Of a stretch of 64,000 nucleotides of DNA, positions 17,081 through 26,787 are shown piece after piece (the first letter of the stretch is position 1; each line of letters starts with the position of its first letter). This stretch comes from Consotaella aegiceratis (lineage in GTDB: Bacteria; Pseudomonadota; Alphaproteobacteria; Rhizobiales; Rhizobiaceae), in NCBI RefSeq assembly GCF_036541425.1, contig NZ_JAZHFT010000009.1, positions 81,675 through 145,674 on the forward strand. The letters run 5' to 3'. A program made the position numbers and the translations under genes. Under the pieces are notes generated by a model, which saw only the letters and a program-made list of their open reading frames with translations, was not told the origin of the DNA and did not search any database.

Positions 17081-18076
17081 ATGATCGCTCGTTTCATGCC
17101 AATCGTCCCTCATCGCGTCGAGATCCTGGCCTTTGCCAAGGCCCAGCTTCTGGACGTCACCGGCCCGGCCCAGGTGTTCGCCTCTACCAACGACTTGGCA
17201 CCACGCGGCGAAGCACGGCCTTATGCGATCGAGATCGTGGCGGAGACGGAGGAGGTCGTCACCTCGTCCGGTATCGGCCTGAGGGCAAAGGTGCTGCCGC
17301 GGGGTGCGCGAGCGCCGGATACGCTGATCGTCGCCGGCGGTTACGGGGTGGGCGCGGCGTGTGAGCGGGCCGAACTCGTCGATTGGGTGAGGCGGCGCTG
17401 CGCCGATGCGGCGCGCGTGGCGTCGGTCTGCAGCGGGGCGTTCCTTCTGGCCGAGACCGGGCTTCTCGACGGGCGGCGCGCGGTGACCCACTGGCAGCGC
17501 TGCGAGGAGTTCGCGGCGCGCTTTCCAGCCGTTCGGCTCGAACCCGACCCGATCTTCGTTCGCGACGGGGCGATCTGGACCTCCGCCGGCATCACCGCGG
17601 GCATCGATCTGGCGCTTGCCATGGTCGAGGAGGACAGGGGCCGAGAGCTGGCGCTGGCCGTGGCTCGCCAGCTCGTCGTCTTTCTGAAGCGGCCGGGCGG
17701 ACAGGCGCAGTTCAGCACGGCCCTGTCCCTGCAGGCGGCCGACAGCCGCTTCGAGCACCTGCACGGCTGGATTGCCGATCATCTCGATGGCGATGTCTCC
17801 CTCGCCGCCATGGCCGATCAAGCGGGCATGAGCCTGCGCAGCTTTTGCCGGCACTATCGCCAGACCACCGGGCGCACCCCGGCGCAAAGCGTCGAGCTGA
17901 TCCGCATCGAGACGGCGCGGCAGCTTCTCGAGGACGGGGCGAGCGTGACGCGCACCCTGCGGCGCTGCGGCTTCGGCTCGCCGGAGACCATGCGCCGCGC
18001 CTTCCTGAAACATTTGGGTATCGGCCCGCAGGCCTATCGCGAACGTTTTTCGCGACAGGAGGCCCGAACCCGCTGA
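17081..18076 (+). CDS. GlxA-type transcriptional regulator (DJ-1-like domain plus AraC HTH)
   Basis: 331 aa from the ATG at 17081; a second ATG at 17096 is equally possible and neither has a good ribosome binding site. Residues about 5-185 are a DJ-1/PfpI-like domain (LLDVTGPAQVFAS, TLIVAGGYGVG, SVCSGAFLLAETGLLDGRRA) that keeps the Cys of the enzyme family. Residues about 225-325 form an AraC-type double HTH (VSLAAMADQAGMSLRSFCRH, then GFGSPETMRRAFLKHLGI). Such proteins activate neighbouring metabolic genes in response to small molecules. It probably controls the divergent isonitrile-hydratase-like gene. Confidence 0.9.
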   Translation: MIARFMPIVPHRVEILAFAKAQLLDVTGPAQVFASTNDLAPRGEARPYAIEIVAETEEVVTSSGIGLRAKVLPRGARAPDTLIVAGGYGVGAACERAELVDWVRRRCADAARVASVCSGAFLLAETGLLDGRRAVTHWQRCEEFAARFPAVRLEPDPIFVRDGAIWTSAGITAGIDLALAMVEEDRGRELALAVARQLVVFLKRPGGQAQFSTALSLQAADSRFEHLHGWIADHLDGDVSLAAMADQAGMSLRSFCRHYRQTTGRTPAQSVELIRIETARQLLEDGASVTRTLRRCGFGSPETMRRAFLKHLGIGPQAYRERFSRQEARTR

Positions 18077-18078
18077 CC

Positions 18079-18990
18079 TCAGATCGTGGCGGGCTGGATT
18101 TCGCCCGCCGCCGAGGGATCGCGCAGGCGCTCCACATCCCGTACCGGCGGCAGTCCGAACATGCGGGCATATTCGCGGCTGAACTGCGACGAGCTTTGAT
18201 AGCCGACGCGAAACGCCGTGTGTTGGGCGTCGGTCTCGCTCAAGAGCAGGCGCCGGGCTTCCTGAAGCCGCAGGGATTTCTGGAACTGCAATGGGCTCAT
18301 CGCCGTCGCCGCCTTGAAATGGCGATGGAACGAGGCGCGGCTCATGCCGGCAAGCGCCGCCAGATGGTCGATTTCCAGCGGCGCATCGAAATGGGCGCGG
18401 ATCCAGCCGATGGCACGGTGGATGCGCGACAGCCGGCTGTCGGACCGCGCGATCTGGCGCAACAGCCCGCCCTCGTCGTTCTGCAGAAGGCGGAACAGGA
18501 TCTCGCGTTTGATCAGTGGCGCTAGCACCGGCACGTCGTCGGGCGTATCGAGAAGCCCGAGAAGCCGGCCCATTGCGCCGAGGAGACCGGGCGTAACGGC
18601 ATTGACGCCGAAGCCCGCCGTTCCGCCGCTCTCGGCCCGTGCGAGAGAGGGCGTATCGCAGAGAAGGTCCGACAGGACGGTTCGGTCCAGAGTCATGCTG
18701 ACGGCAAGATACGGGTGTTCGGGGCTCGCCTCGCTGATACAGCCGCGCGCCGGCAACTCCACCGAGGCGACGAAATAGGAGGCCGGATCGTAGCGCATCG
18801 TCCGGTCGCCGATCGATACCAGCTTGGCGCCTTGCAGCACCAGGCACATGGCCGGTTGATAGAGACCGCGAGAGGGCGCGGTCGGGCGAGTGGCCCCATG
18901 GAGTGCCAGGCCCGGGATGACGGTGTCGAGCCGTGGGCCGGTGAGGTGGCGCTGAAGGATGCCGCGCAGGACGCTGAGGTCTTCGTGCAT
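18079..18990 (-). CDS. AraC family regulator (AraC_N type)
   Basis: 303 aa from ATG 18990 (MHEDLSVLRGILQRHL); a start at 19032 is possible. The N-terminal cupin-like AraC_N domain (about 20-180) includes YQPAMCLVLQGAKLVSIGDR. The C-terminal HTH pair (about 200-300) includes HLAALAGMSRASFHRHFKAA and FRVGYQSSSQFSREYARMFG. This is the subfamily that typically sits beside and activates oxidoreductase genes. It is divergent from the short-chain dehydrogenase at 19156, its probable target, and its end lies two bases from the GlxA-type regulator (convergent). Confidence 0.88.
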   Translation of the reverse strand: MHEDLSVLRGILQRHLTGPRLDTVIPGLALHGATRPTAPSRGLYQPAMCLVLQGAKLVSIGDRTMRYDPASYFVASVELPARGCISEASPEHPYLAVSMTLDRTVLSDLLCDTPSLARAESGGTAGFGVNAVTPGLLGAMGRLLGLLDTPDDVPVLAPLIKREILFRLLQNDEGGLLRQIARSDSRLSRIHRAIGWIRAHFDAPLEIDHLAALAGMSRASFHRHFKAATAMSPLQFQKSLRLQEARRLLLSETDAQHTAFRVGYQSSSQFSREYARMFGLPPVRDVERLRDPSAAGEIQPATI

Positions 18991-19155
18991 TCTCTCAAGA
19001 TGGCGGTGTCCGGCGGGCGCGGCAAGAGGCACAGCCGCTCGATCGGCTGCCTGAGACGATCAGGCAAGCATCGGAGGCGATCGGACGAGGGATCGCGCCC
19101 CTTGCCGACCATGTGTGGGGAGAAGCCTTCGCTTCTCACACGAAAGGATATCGAC

Positions 19156-20112
19156 ATGTTCGGAGAATTCTCCACCACCGACGACGTGCTGGACGGCATC
19201 GATCTCAAAGGTCGGCGCTTCCTGGTGACGGGCGTCTCCGCCGGGCTCGGCGTCGAGACCGCTCGGGCACTCGTCGCCCATGGCGCCGACGTCGTCGGCG
19301 CGGCGCGCAATCTCGACAAGGCGCAGCAGGCGACCGAAGAGGTGCGGAACGCCGCGGCCTCGGGCGGCGGCAGCTTCGAATTGGTCGCGCTCGATCTCGC
19401 TTCGCTGAAGAGCGTCCGTGTCTGCGCCGATGCGCTGCTTGCCGACGGCCGCCCGTTCGACGTGATCATCGCCAATGCCGGTGTCATGGCCTGTCCCTTC
19501 GGCAAGACCGAGGACGGCTTCGAGACGCAGTTCGGAACGAACCACCTTGGGCACTTTGTGCTGATCAATCGCATCGCTTCGCTGATCAGGCCGGGCGGGC
19601 GGCTGGTCAATCTGTCCTCGGCGGGCCATCGCTATTCCGATGTCGATCTCGAAGACCCGAACTTCGATCATACGCCCTACGATCCCTCGATCGCCTACGG
19701 ACGTTCGAAGACCGCGAACGTCCTCTTCGTGGTCGAATTCGATCGGCGCTATCGCGACAAGGACATTCGCGCCACCGCCGTGCACCCCGGGGCCGTCAAC
19801 ACCGAACTCGGGCGGTATCGGGATGAGCAGGATCTCCAAGCCTTGATCGACAAGGTCAACATGAGCCTGGCCGAACAGGGCCAGCCGCCGCTTCGCTACA
19901 AGACGATTCCGCAGGGCGCGGCGACATCGGTCTGGGCGGCTGTCGTTGCGCCCGCGGAGGATGTCGGCGGGCGGTACTGCGCCGACTGCCAGACGTCGGA
20001 CGTGGTCAAGGCTGCGACGGTGCGCGGCGGTGTCGAAGCGCACGCCGTCGATCCCGAGCGCGCGAAGGCTCTGTGGGCAAAGAGCGAGGAAATGGTCGGC
20101 GAGCAATTCTGA
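19156..20112 (+). CDS. Short-chain dehydrogenase/reductase
   Basis: 318 aa from the ATG at 19156 (AAGGAT eight bases upstream). Classical SDR features are visible: the cofactor loop TGVSAGLG (25-32), NAG (107-109), catalytic Ser at 154-155 and YGRSK (Tyr181, Lys185), then a PG motif in VHPGAVNTELG. The cofactor loop and later sequence resemble retinol-dehydrogenase-like or oxidoreductase members acting on lipophilic carbonyls, but the substrate is unknown. It is probably regulated by the divergent AraC protein. A 14-bp hairpin follows the stop. Confidence 0.9.
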   Translation: MFGEFSTTDDVLDGIDLKGRRFLVTGVSAGLGVETARALVAHGADVVGAARNLDKAQQATEEVRNAAASGGGSFELVALDLASLKSVRVCADALLADGRPFDVIIANAGVMACPFGKTEDGFETQFGTNHLGHFVLINRIASLIRPGGRLVNLSSAGHRYSDVDLEDPNFDHTPYDPSIAYGRSKTANVLFVVEFDRRYRDKDIRATAVHPGAVNTELGRYRDEQDLQALIDKVNMSLAEQGQPPLRYKTIPQGAATSVWAAVVAPAEDVGGRYCADCQTSDVVKAATVRGGVEAHAVDPERAKALWAKSEEMVGEQF

Positions 20113-20147
20113 TCGTCGGTTCCCCACTTGAGCGCCGCAGAGTCGCC

Positions 20148-20185
20148 AAGGCACCGTGCGGTCATCGCCGGCCGCACGGTGCCTT
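20148..20185. terminator. 14-bp hairpin between convergent genes
   Basis: AAGGCACCGTGCGG (20148-20161) pairs perfectly with CCGCACGGTGCCTT (20172-20185), with a 10-nt loop. The right arm reaches the stop codon of the ABC-F gene. There is no long T-run on either side, so it may be a weak bidirectional terminator or a 3-prime stabiliser. Confidence 0.65.
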
Positions 20186-21995
20186 ATCCCTCCAGTTCGG
20201 TCCGCAACAGCTCGAGCTCGAGCCATTCGTCCTCGCAGGACTGGAGCGCCGCGCGCTTGGCATCCAGCTCCTGGCTCGCCGCCGCAAAACGTTTGGCGTC
20301 GCGGTTGAAGAAGGTGGGATCGCCCAGTTCGGCTTCGAGTTCGGTGATGGCCTTCTCCAACTCGGTGATCCTGCCGGGCAGGGTCTCCAGCGCATATTTC
20401 TGCTTGTAGGAGAGCTTGGTGTTGGTCGTCGAAGGTTTTTGCGCCCGGACTGGCGAGGACGACGGAACCGATGACGCGGAAACCGGCTTGGTGGCCTTTG
20501 CCGCGTCGCGGCGCTGCGCCTGCATGTCGGTATAGCCGCCGGCATATTCGATCCACCGTCCGCTGCCGTCCGGCGCGATGGTCGAGGTCACGGTGCGGTC
20601 GAGAAAGTCGCGATCGTGGCTGACCAGGAGCACGGTGCCCGGATAGTTGGCGATCAGCTCCTGCAGGAGGTCCAGTGTCTCCATGTCGAGATCGTTGGTC
20701 GGCTCGTCGAGCACCAGCAGGTTGGCGGGCGAGGCGAGCGTCTTGGCGATGAGCAGCCGCGCCCGCTCGCCGCCCGAGAGGTTGCCGACCGGCGTGCGGA
20801 TCTGCTCCGGCTGGAACAGGAAGTCCTTGAGATAGCCCGCGACGTGGCGCGCCTCGCCGTTGACGATCACCTGGTCGCCGCGCCCGTCGGTCAGCGCCTC
20901 GGCGACCGACACCTCGTCCTTCAGCGCGGCGCGCTTCTGGTCGAGGAAGGCGAGCTCGACATTGGCGCCGATGCGCACCGTGCCCTCGTCGGGATCGAGC
21001 GCGCCGATCAGCATCTTCAGGAGCGTCGTCTTGCCGGCGCCGTTCGGTCCGACTAGGCCGACGCGATCGCCGCGCAGGATGCGCGTGGAGAAGCCCCTGA
21101 TCAGCGTGCGCTCGCCATAGGCCTTGGCGAGGCCCTTGGCCTCGATCACCAGCTTGCCGGACTGCGCCGTCTCGCCGGCCGCCATCTCGACCGTGCCGAC
21201 GGCGCGGCGCGCGTTGCGGCGTTCGGCGCGCATGGCGTTGAGCTCTCCCAGGCGCCGCTGGTTGCGGGTGCGCCGGGCGGTGACGCCGTAGCGCAGCCAG
21301 TGCTCCTCGCGCACGATTTTGCGGTCGAGCTTCTGGAGGTCGCGCTCCTCCTCCTCGAGCAGCTTGTCGCGCCACTCCTCGAAGGCCGAAAAGCCCTGGT
21401 CGAGACGGCGCGCGGTGCCGCGGTCGAGCCAGACCGTGGCGCCGGTGGTGTTGTCGAGGAAACGGCGGTCGTGGCTGATCACCACCAGCGCGCTCTTCAG
21501 GCCGCGGATCTCGTCCTCCAGCCACTCGATCGTCGGCAGGTCGAGATGGTTGGTCGGCTCGTCGAGGAGCAGGATGTCGGGCTCCGGCGCCAGCACGCGG
21601 GCCAGCGCCGCGCGGCGCGCCTCGCCGCCGGAGAGATCGCCGGTTCGCGCGTGCGGGTCGAGCCCCAGCGCCTCGATGGTGAAGGCGACCCGGTAGGGAT
21701 CGTCGGCCGGGCCGAGCCCGCCGCCGACGTAGCTCTCCACCGTTTCCGCCGCACCGAAGTCCGGCTCCTGGGCGAGATAGCGGATCGTCGCCTGCGGCTG
21801 GCGAAACACCTCGCCGCCGTCCGGCTCGACCAGGCCGGCGGCGATCTTCAGGAGCGTCGACTTGCCGGAGCCGTTGCGGCCGACCAGCGCGATGCGATCG
21901 CCGGGGAGGACGTTGAGCTCGACGCCAGCCAGAAGAGGCGTGCCGCCGAAGGTGAGACGAACCGCGTCGAGGCGCAGCAGGGGAGGGGGTGCCAT
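20184..21995 (-). CDS. uup: ABC-F family ATPase (Uup-like)
   Basis: 603 aa from ATG 21995. It has two ABC domains in one chain and no TM segment. The first has Walker A GRNGSGKST (near 37) and signature LSGGEARRAALARVL, the second has GPNGAGKTT and LSGGERARLLIAKTL, and both have LLDEPTNHLDL- or VLDEPTNDLDM-type Walker B motifs. The C-terminal 80 residues are a Glu/Lys-rich coiled coil, the hallmark of Uup. ABC-F proteins act on the ribosome or, for Uup, on branched DNA structures; no transport is expected. It is followed upstream by the RND operon, 25 nt away on the same strand. Confidence 0.9.
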   Translation of the reverse strand: MAPPPLLRLDAVRLTFGGTPLLAGVELNVLPGDRIALVGRNGSGKSTLLKIAAGLVEPDGGEVFRQPQATIRYLAQEPDFGAAETVESYVGGGLGPADDPYRVAFTIEALGLDPHARTGDLSGGEARRAALARVLAPEPDILLLDEPTNHLDLPTIEWLEDEIRGLKSALVVISHDRRFLDNTTGATVWLDRGTARRLDQGFSAFEEWRDKLLEEEERDLQKLDRKIVREEHWLRYGVTARRTRNQRRLGELNAMRAERRNARRAVGTVEMAAGETAQSGKLVIEAKGLAKAYGERTLIRGFSTRILRGDRVGLVGPNGAGKTTLLKMLIGALDPDEGTVRIGANVELAFLDQKRAALKDEVSVAEALTDGRGDQVIVNGEARHVAGYLKDFLFQPEQIRTPVGNLSGGERARLLIAKTLASPANLLVLDEPTNDLDMETLDLLQELIANYPGTVLLVSHDRDFLDRTVTSTIAPDGSGRWIEYAGGYTDMQAQRRDAAKATKPVSASSVPSSSPVRAQKPSTTNTKLSYKQKYALETLPGRITELEKAITELEAELGDPTFFNRDAKRFAAASQELDAKRAALQSCEDEWLELELLRTELEG

Positions 21996-22020
21996 CGCGC
22001 CTATGTAGGGGAAACGGCGG

Positions 22021-25000
22021 TCAGATTGAAGCCGGCGTCGCACCCTCGGCTGCGGCGGTGCGCGCCGCCTCGTCCTCTTCCTCCTCCTCGTCGATGACGT
22101 GCTCGGCCTCGGCCAGCTCGCGGTCGAGGCGGGCCTGCTTTTCGGCGTGCGGGCTGGAGAAGCGCGCCAGCGCCAGATAGGCGACCGGCGTCAGGAACAG
22201 GGTGGCGATGGTGGCGAGACCCAGGCCGCCGACCATGACGTAGCCGAGCGCGATGCGCGCCTCGGCGCCGGCTCCGGCGGCGAGCACCAGCGGCAAGCCG
22301 CCGAGCACGGTGGAGATCATCGTCATCATCACCGGCCTCAGCCGGATCATCGAGGCCTGCTCGACCGCCTCGCGCACGCTGGCGCCGCGATCGCGCAGCT
22401 GGTTGGCGAACTCGACGATCAGGATGCCGTTCTTGGCCATGATGCCGACCAGCAGGACCAGGCCGATCTGGCTGTAGAGGTTGAGGCTCTGGCCGGTGAG
22501 CTGCAGCGCGAACACCGCGCAGGCGAGGCCGAAGGGCACCGTCGCCATGATGATGAAGGCGGAGACGAAGCTTTCGAACTGTGCGGCGAGCACGAGCAGG
22601 ATGATGACCACGGCAAAGCCGAAGGTGACGGCGAGCCCGTTCGACGTCGCGTTGAGCGTCGCCGCCTCGGCGAGCGGCACCAGCCGCATGCCCGGCGGCA
22701 GCGTCTGCGCGGCGAACGCCTGGAGCTCCGTCCAGGCATCCTGGATCGCCGTGCCGGCCGGCAGGTCGGCCGACAGCGACACGGCGCGCGACTGGTTCTC
22801 GCGCGTCAGCGTCGGCGCGATGGCGCGCTCCTCGGTCGTCGCGATGGTCGACATCGGTACGATGCGCCCGTCGCTCGCCTTCAGGAAGATGTTGGCGAGA
22901 TCGCCCGGATCGTTGATCGGGTCGCTGGTGGAGACGAGGCGGATCGGCACCGAATCGTCGTCGATATAGGTCGTGCCGATCTCTCGGCCGTCGAGCAGCG
23001 CCTGCATGGCGGTGGCGAGGCCGTCGATGGCGATGCCGAGGTCGGAGGCGCGCTCGCGGTCGATGACGATGGAAAGCTGCGGCTGGCTCGCGTCGTTGGA
23101 CAGGCGCACGCTGCCCCAGCGACCGTCGGCCTCCATCGCCTCCTTCAGCTTTTCGGCCGCGGCCGAAATCTCGTCGTAGTTGGTGCCGGCGACGGCGAAC
23201 TGCAGGCCGTTGCCGCCGCCGCGGATGCCGAGCGAGTTGGGCTGCATGGCGAAGGTGCGCACTCCGGGTACCTGGCCCATCTTGGTGTTGATCTCGGAGA
23301 CGATCTCCTGCTGGCTGCGGGCCCGCACCTCCCAGTCGGCCAGCGTCAGCACCACGAAAGCGGAGTTCGAACTGCCGCCCATGCCGGAGATGGCGAAGAT
23401 GCTGGTGGCTTCACCGCTGTCGACATAGGGCAGGAGAATCCGCTCCACCTTGCGCACCTGCATGTTGGTGTAGTCGAGGCTGGCGCTCTGCGGCGCGCTG
23501 ATGCGCATCAGCGCGACCGCCCGATCCTCCGGCGGCGTCAGCTCGCGTGGCAGGGCCTGGAAGCCGATCCAGGCGACGAAGGCGACGATGCCGGCCACGA
23601 TCACGACGAGCAGCGGAAAGGCAAGGCAAAAGCGGAGAATCCCGCCATAGATGTCGGCCAGTCGCCCGCCGGCCCATCCCATGCCGCGCGCGAACGGCCC
23701 CGGTTTGCGCTCGTGCTCGTGCTCCTTCAGGAGCTTGGAGGCGAGCATCGGGCACAGAGTCAGCGCGATGAAGGAGGAGATGGTGACGGCGATCGCCAGG
23801 ACGAAACCGAATTCGCGGAACAGGCCGCCGGCCTGTCCCGGCAGGAAGGAGATCGGCACGAAGACGGCGGCGAGCGTCGCGGTGGTCGAGATCACCGCGA
23901 AAAACACCTCCCGAGTGCCGATCACGGCGGCCGCCTGCGGCTTGGCGCCCATGTTGCGGCGCCGGACGATGTTTTCGAGCACCACGATGGCGTCGTCCAC
24001 CACCATGCCGGTCGCCAGCACGATCGCGAGCAGCGTCAGGATGTTGATCGAAAAGCCGGCGAGATAGATGAAGGCGACCACGCCGATCAGCGCGACCGGC
24101 ATCGTGACTGCCGGGATCAGCGTCGCCCTTACGTTCAGCAGGAAGACGTAGATGATGACGACGACGATGATCACCGCCAGGATCAGCGAGCGCACGACCT
24201 CGCTGATCGCCCCGTTGATGAAAGTCGCGTCGTCGCTGGTCACCTGTACGTTGACGCCGTCCGGCAGGCTTTGATTGAGTTCGGCCACGGCGGCGCGCAC
24301 ACCCTCGGAGATGTCGAGCGTCGATGAGCCGGCCTGGCGCACGATGCCGAGGCCGATGCCGGTCTTGCCGTTGACCCGAAGTTGCGAGGCCGCCTCGTCG
24401 GGGCCGAAGCGCACACTGGCGACGTCGCCCAGCCGGGTGCGCGCATTGAGGGCGATCGCCTCGAAATCGGCCGGTTCGGTGACATAGGCATTGGCCCGCA
24501 CCACCAGATCCTGGGTCGGCGAGGCGAGCGAGCCCGCCGGCACGTCCATCGCCACCGTCGACAGGGCATCCGAGACGTCGGCGAGGGTCAGTCCGCGCGT
24601 CGCCAGCCGATCCGGGTCGATGTCGACATAGATCAGCTTTTCGCGGTCGCCGTAGACCTGGACGTCGGCCACCCCCTCCACCGCAGCGAGGCGGTCTGTG
24701 ATCCGGTCGTCGACCAGGGTCGTCAGGTCCTCGACCCGCATGTCGGGCGCGAACACCGCCAGGCGCATGATGGCGTCGGCGTCGGCGTCGGCCTTGACGA
24801 TGCGCGGTTCTTCGGCGCCGTCGGGAAGCTGGTTGCGCACCCGACCGACGGCGTCGCGAATGTCGCTCGCCGCAACGTTGAGGTCGGTCGAATCGGTGAA
24901 TTCGGCCGTGACGCGGCTGTCGCCGAAGCGCGATCGCGAAGAAATCGACGAGATCCCGGTGACGCGGGCGACGGCGCTCTCGATGACGCTCGTGACCTGG

Positions 25001-25212
25001 CGGTCGATGGCTTCCGGTGCGGCGCCGTCGAGATCGGTCGAAATCGAGATAACGGGCCGATCCACATTGGGCAGCTCGCGTACTTCCACGGCATTCAGCG
25101 CCGCCAGGCCCGCCACGACGATCAGCATGTTGACCACGATGGTCAGCACCGGCCTGCGGATGAACAGGCTCGTGAAGGCAGTCAGCGCCGAGGGCTTCGA
25201 ATGGCTGCTCAT
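22021..25212 (-). CDS. RND efflux transporter, inner-membrane permease (HAE1/AcrB type)
   Basis: 1063 aa, standard AcrB-like length with 12 TM helices and two large periplasmic loops. The N-terminus (FIRRPVLTIVVNMLIVVAG) and the TM4 segment with the paired Asp of the proton relay (TGMVVDDAIVVLENIVRRR) identify the hydrophobe/amphiphile exporter class. The middle has FVPISFLPGQAGGLFREFGF. It exports hydrophobic compounds using the proton gradient. It overlaps the adaptor gene by 4 nt (ATGA). No outer-membrane TolC-like gene is in the window, so it must recruit one from elsewhere. Confidence 0.96.
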   Translation of the reverse strand: MSSHSKPSALTAFTSLFIRRPVLTIVVNMLIVVAGLAALNAVEVRELPNVDRPVISISTDLDGAAPEAIDRQVTSVIESAVARVTGISSISSRSRFGDSRVTAEFTDSTDLNVAASDIRDAVGRVRNQLPDGAEEPRIVKADADADAIMRLAVFAPDMRVEDLTTLVDDRITDRLAAVEGVADVQVYGDREKLIYVDIDPDRLATRGLTLADVSDALSTVAMDVPAGSLASPTQDLVVRANAYVTEPADFEAIALNARTRLGDVASVRFGPDEAASQLRVNGKTGIGLGIVRQAGSSTLDISEGVRAAVAELNQSLPDGVNVQVTSDDATFINGAISEVVRSLILAVIIVVVIIYVFLLNVRATLIPAVTMPVALIGVVAFIYLAGFSINILTLLAIVLATGMVVDDAIVVLENIVRRRNMGAKPQAAAVIGTREVFFAVISTTATLAAVFVPISFLPGQAGGLFREFGFVLAIAVTISSFIALTLCPMLASKLLKEHEHERKPGPFARGMGWAGGRLADIYGGILRFCLAFPLLVVIVAGIVAFVAWIGFQALPRELTPPEDRAVALMRISAPQSASLDYTNMQVRKVERILLPYVDSGEATSIFAISGMGGSSNSAFVVLTLADWEVRARSQQEIVSEINTKMGQVPGVRTFAMQPNSLGIRGGGNGLQFAVAGTNYDEISAAAEKLKEAMEADGRWGSVRLSNDASQPQLSIVIDRERASDLGIAIDGLATAMQALLDGREIGTTYIDDDSVPIRLVSTSDPINDPGDLANIFLKASDGRIVPMSTIATTEERAIAPTLTRENQSRAVSLSADLPAGTAIQDAWTELQAFAAQTLPPGMRLVPLAEAATLNATSNGLAVTFGFAVVIILLVLAAQFESFVSAFIIMATVPFGLACAVFALQLTGQSLNLYSQIGLVLLVGIMAKNGILIVEFANQLRDRGASVREAVEQASMIRLRPVMMTMISTVLGGLPLVLAAGAGAEARIALGYVMVGGLGLATIATLFLTPVAYLALARFSSPHAEKQARLDRELAEAEHVIDEEEEEDEAARTAAAEGATPASI

Positions 25213-26606
25213 CGAGCGGCCGCAGCCGGGTGTCCGCTGCTGGGTCGGCGGCCGGCTGCCGGCGTGTCGCCGAAGGAGGCGGGCACAGCGGCATGGGCGC
25301 TGGATATGATGGCGGCGCGGCGGCCGTCGTCGGCGGACGAGGCCTCGGCAGGAGACGAGCCGGCCTCTGCCGGTGGAGAGGCATCAGTGGGAGCCTCTCC
25401 CGGCGCGGTGTGCTGGACGGTGACCTTGGCGCCGGGCCGGATCGACTGCTGGCCCTCGATGACCACGAGATCGCCGAGGGCAATCTCGTCGGCCGAAATC
25501 AGCACCCGGTCGACGTTGCGTTCAATGATGCGGACCGGTGATTTGACGGGTTCGTCTCCAGCGATCTTCCAGATGAACGGCCCGGCCCGCTCCCACTGGA
25601 TCGCCAGCGGGTCGACGGACAGATAGTCGGCGCCGGGAAACAGCAGCGTCAGCGCGAACGACATGCCGGGGCGCAACTCGTCATTGGGATTGTCGATGGT
25701 CGCCTGAACCCGCATGGTGCGGCTTGCCTGGTCGAGGCGACTGTCGATGGCACTCACCTCGCCGTGGTAGACCGAGGCCGGGTTGGCGACGCTGACGGCC
25801 TGGACCTCCTGGCCGATCGCGAGCCCGGGCACGAACCCCTCGGGCACGTAGAAGACGACCTTTAGCTTGGAGCGGTCGTCGATCGTGGCAATCAGCGTCT
25901 GGCTGCTCACCAGATCACCCGTATCGATGTCGGCAATACCGACCCGGCCAGCGATGGGCGCGCGGACGCTGCGCTTCTCCAGCGCGATTTCCGCCGCGCG
26001 TAGATCGAGCTTGGCGTTTTCCAGTTCGCGTTCGACGTCGGCCACCTCGACGGTCGTGGTGGCGCGGCTCGCTTCCAGCCGGCGGTAGCGCGTCAGCTTG
26101 CCCTCGGCGGCATCGACGGCGATCCGTGCCCGATCGAGCGCCAACGCCTCGGTGTCGTTTTCCAGGGAGGCGAGGATGTCTCCTGCTTCCACCTCGTCAC
26201 CCGACGAGAACAGAACCTCCCGCACGAACCCGCTGACGTCGGGATAGACGGAAACCGACCGTTGCGCCTCGCCGGATCCGATCGCCCGCAAGCGATTGCG
26301 CGTCGTGGCCTGCGTCACCTGGTCGACGACGACAAGGACGGGACCACCGCCGCCGAAGCGACCACCGCCGCCAGAGCCTCGCGGAGCACGGGACGCGGTC
26401 TTTTCGCTGCCGGCGTCCGAGGGTCGGGATGCCTGTTCGGGCTCGTCGTCAGGAGAAATCGAGGCGATCAGATCACGTAGCGCCGACGGCAGGCCGGGAT
26501 TGTGATCGAGAATGTATTGTCCAGGTCGAGCGTCGAGACGCAGCCAGATCGCGCCAGCGATCAAAAGCACCACGAAGGTGACGGCGAGTTGCTTCACAAA
26601 AGCCAT
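25209..26606 (-). CDS. RND efflux periplasmic adaptor subunit (HlyD/MFP family)
   Basis: 465 aa. An uncleaved N-terminal TM helix (5-23) is followed by a Gly-rich linker (RGSGGGGRFGGGGPV near 76-90). The adaptor core then reads SVSVYPDVSGFVREVLFSSG and DEVEAGDILASLENDTEALA, an alpha hairpin, and KRSVRAPIAGRVGIADIDTG. The last 70 residues are Ala/Pro/Ser-rich and poorly conserved. It links the permease to an outer-membrane channel. It is the first gene of the efflux operon; no local regulator gene is adjacent. Confidence 0.93.
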   Translation of the reverse strand: MAFVKQLAVTFVVLLIAGAIWLRLDARPGQYILDHNPGLPSALRDLIASISPDDEPEQASRPSDAGSEKTASRAPRGSGGGGRFGGGGPVLVVVDQVTQATTRNRLRAIGSGEAQRSVSVYPDVSGFVREVLFSSGDEVEAGDILASLENDTEALALDRARIAVDAAEGKLTRYRRLEASRATTTVEVADVERELENAKLDLRAAEIALEKRSVRAPIAGRVGIADIDTGDLVSSQTLIATIDDRSKLKVVFYVPEGFVPGLAIGQEVQAVSVANPASVYHGEVSAIDSRLDQASRTMRVQATIDNPNDELRPGMSFALTLLFPGADYLSVDPLAIQWERAGPFIWKIAGDEPVKSPVRIIERNVDRVLISADEIALGDLVVIEGQQSIRPGAKVTVQHTAPGEAPTDASPPAEAGSSPAEASSADDGRRAAIISSAHAAVPASFGDTPAAGRRPSSGHPAAAAR

Positions 26607-26732
26607 AGGTGCTCATCTGATCGGGCCTCCGCGCGAGGGGCCGGAGGCTGCACTCTATCCAAGATCAGTCTGCAAAAGTGTATTAATTTGTACGCTCGTC
26701 AGAGTGCCCCGAAAAGATGGCTTAAAATACGG

Positions 26733-26758
26733 AAAAGGCCCGCCGAAGCGGGCCTTTT
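26733..26758 (-). terminator. Rho-independent terminator after the PRC-barrel gene
   Basis: AAAAGGCCCGC pairs with GCGGGCCTTTT around a CGAA tetraloop (TTCG on the minus strand). The 11-bp perfect stem lies 30 nt downstream of the minus-strand gene that ends at 26788. The A and T tails make it potentially bidirectional. Confidence 0.9.
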
Positions 26759-26787
26759 CGCAAAGTTTTGACCGGTTAAGCGCAGTA

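Noticed and set aside
22099..24327. A 742-codon plus-strand frame opposite the RND permease
   Set aside because: Antisense shadow; composition dominated by Asp, Arg, His and Gly; the minus-strand RND gene is certain.
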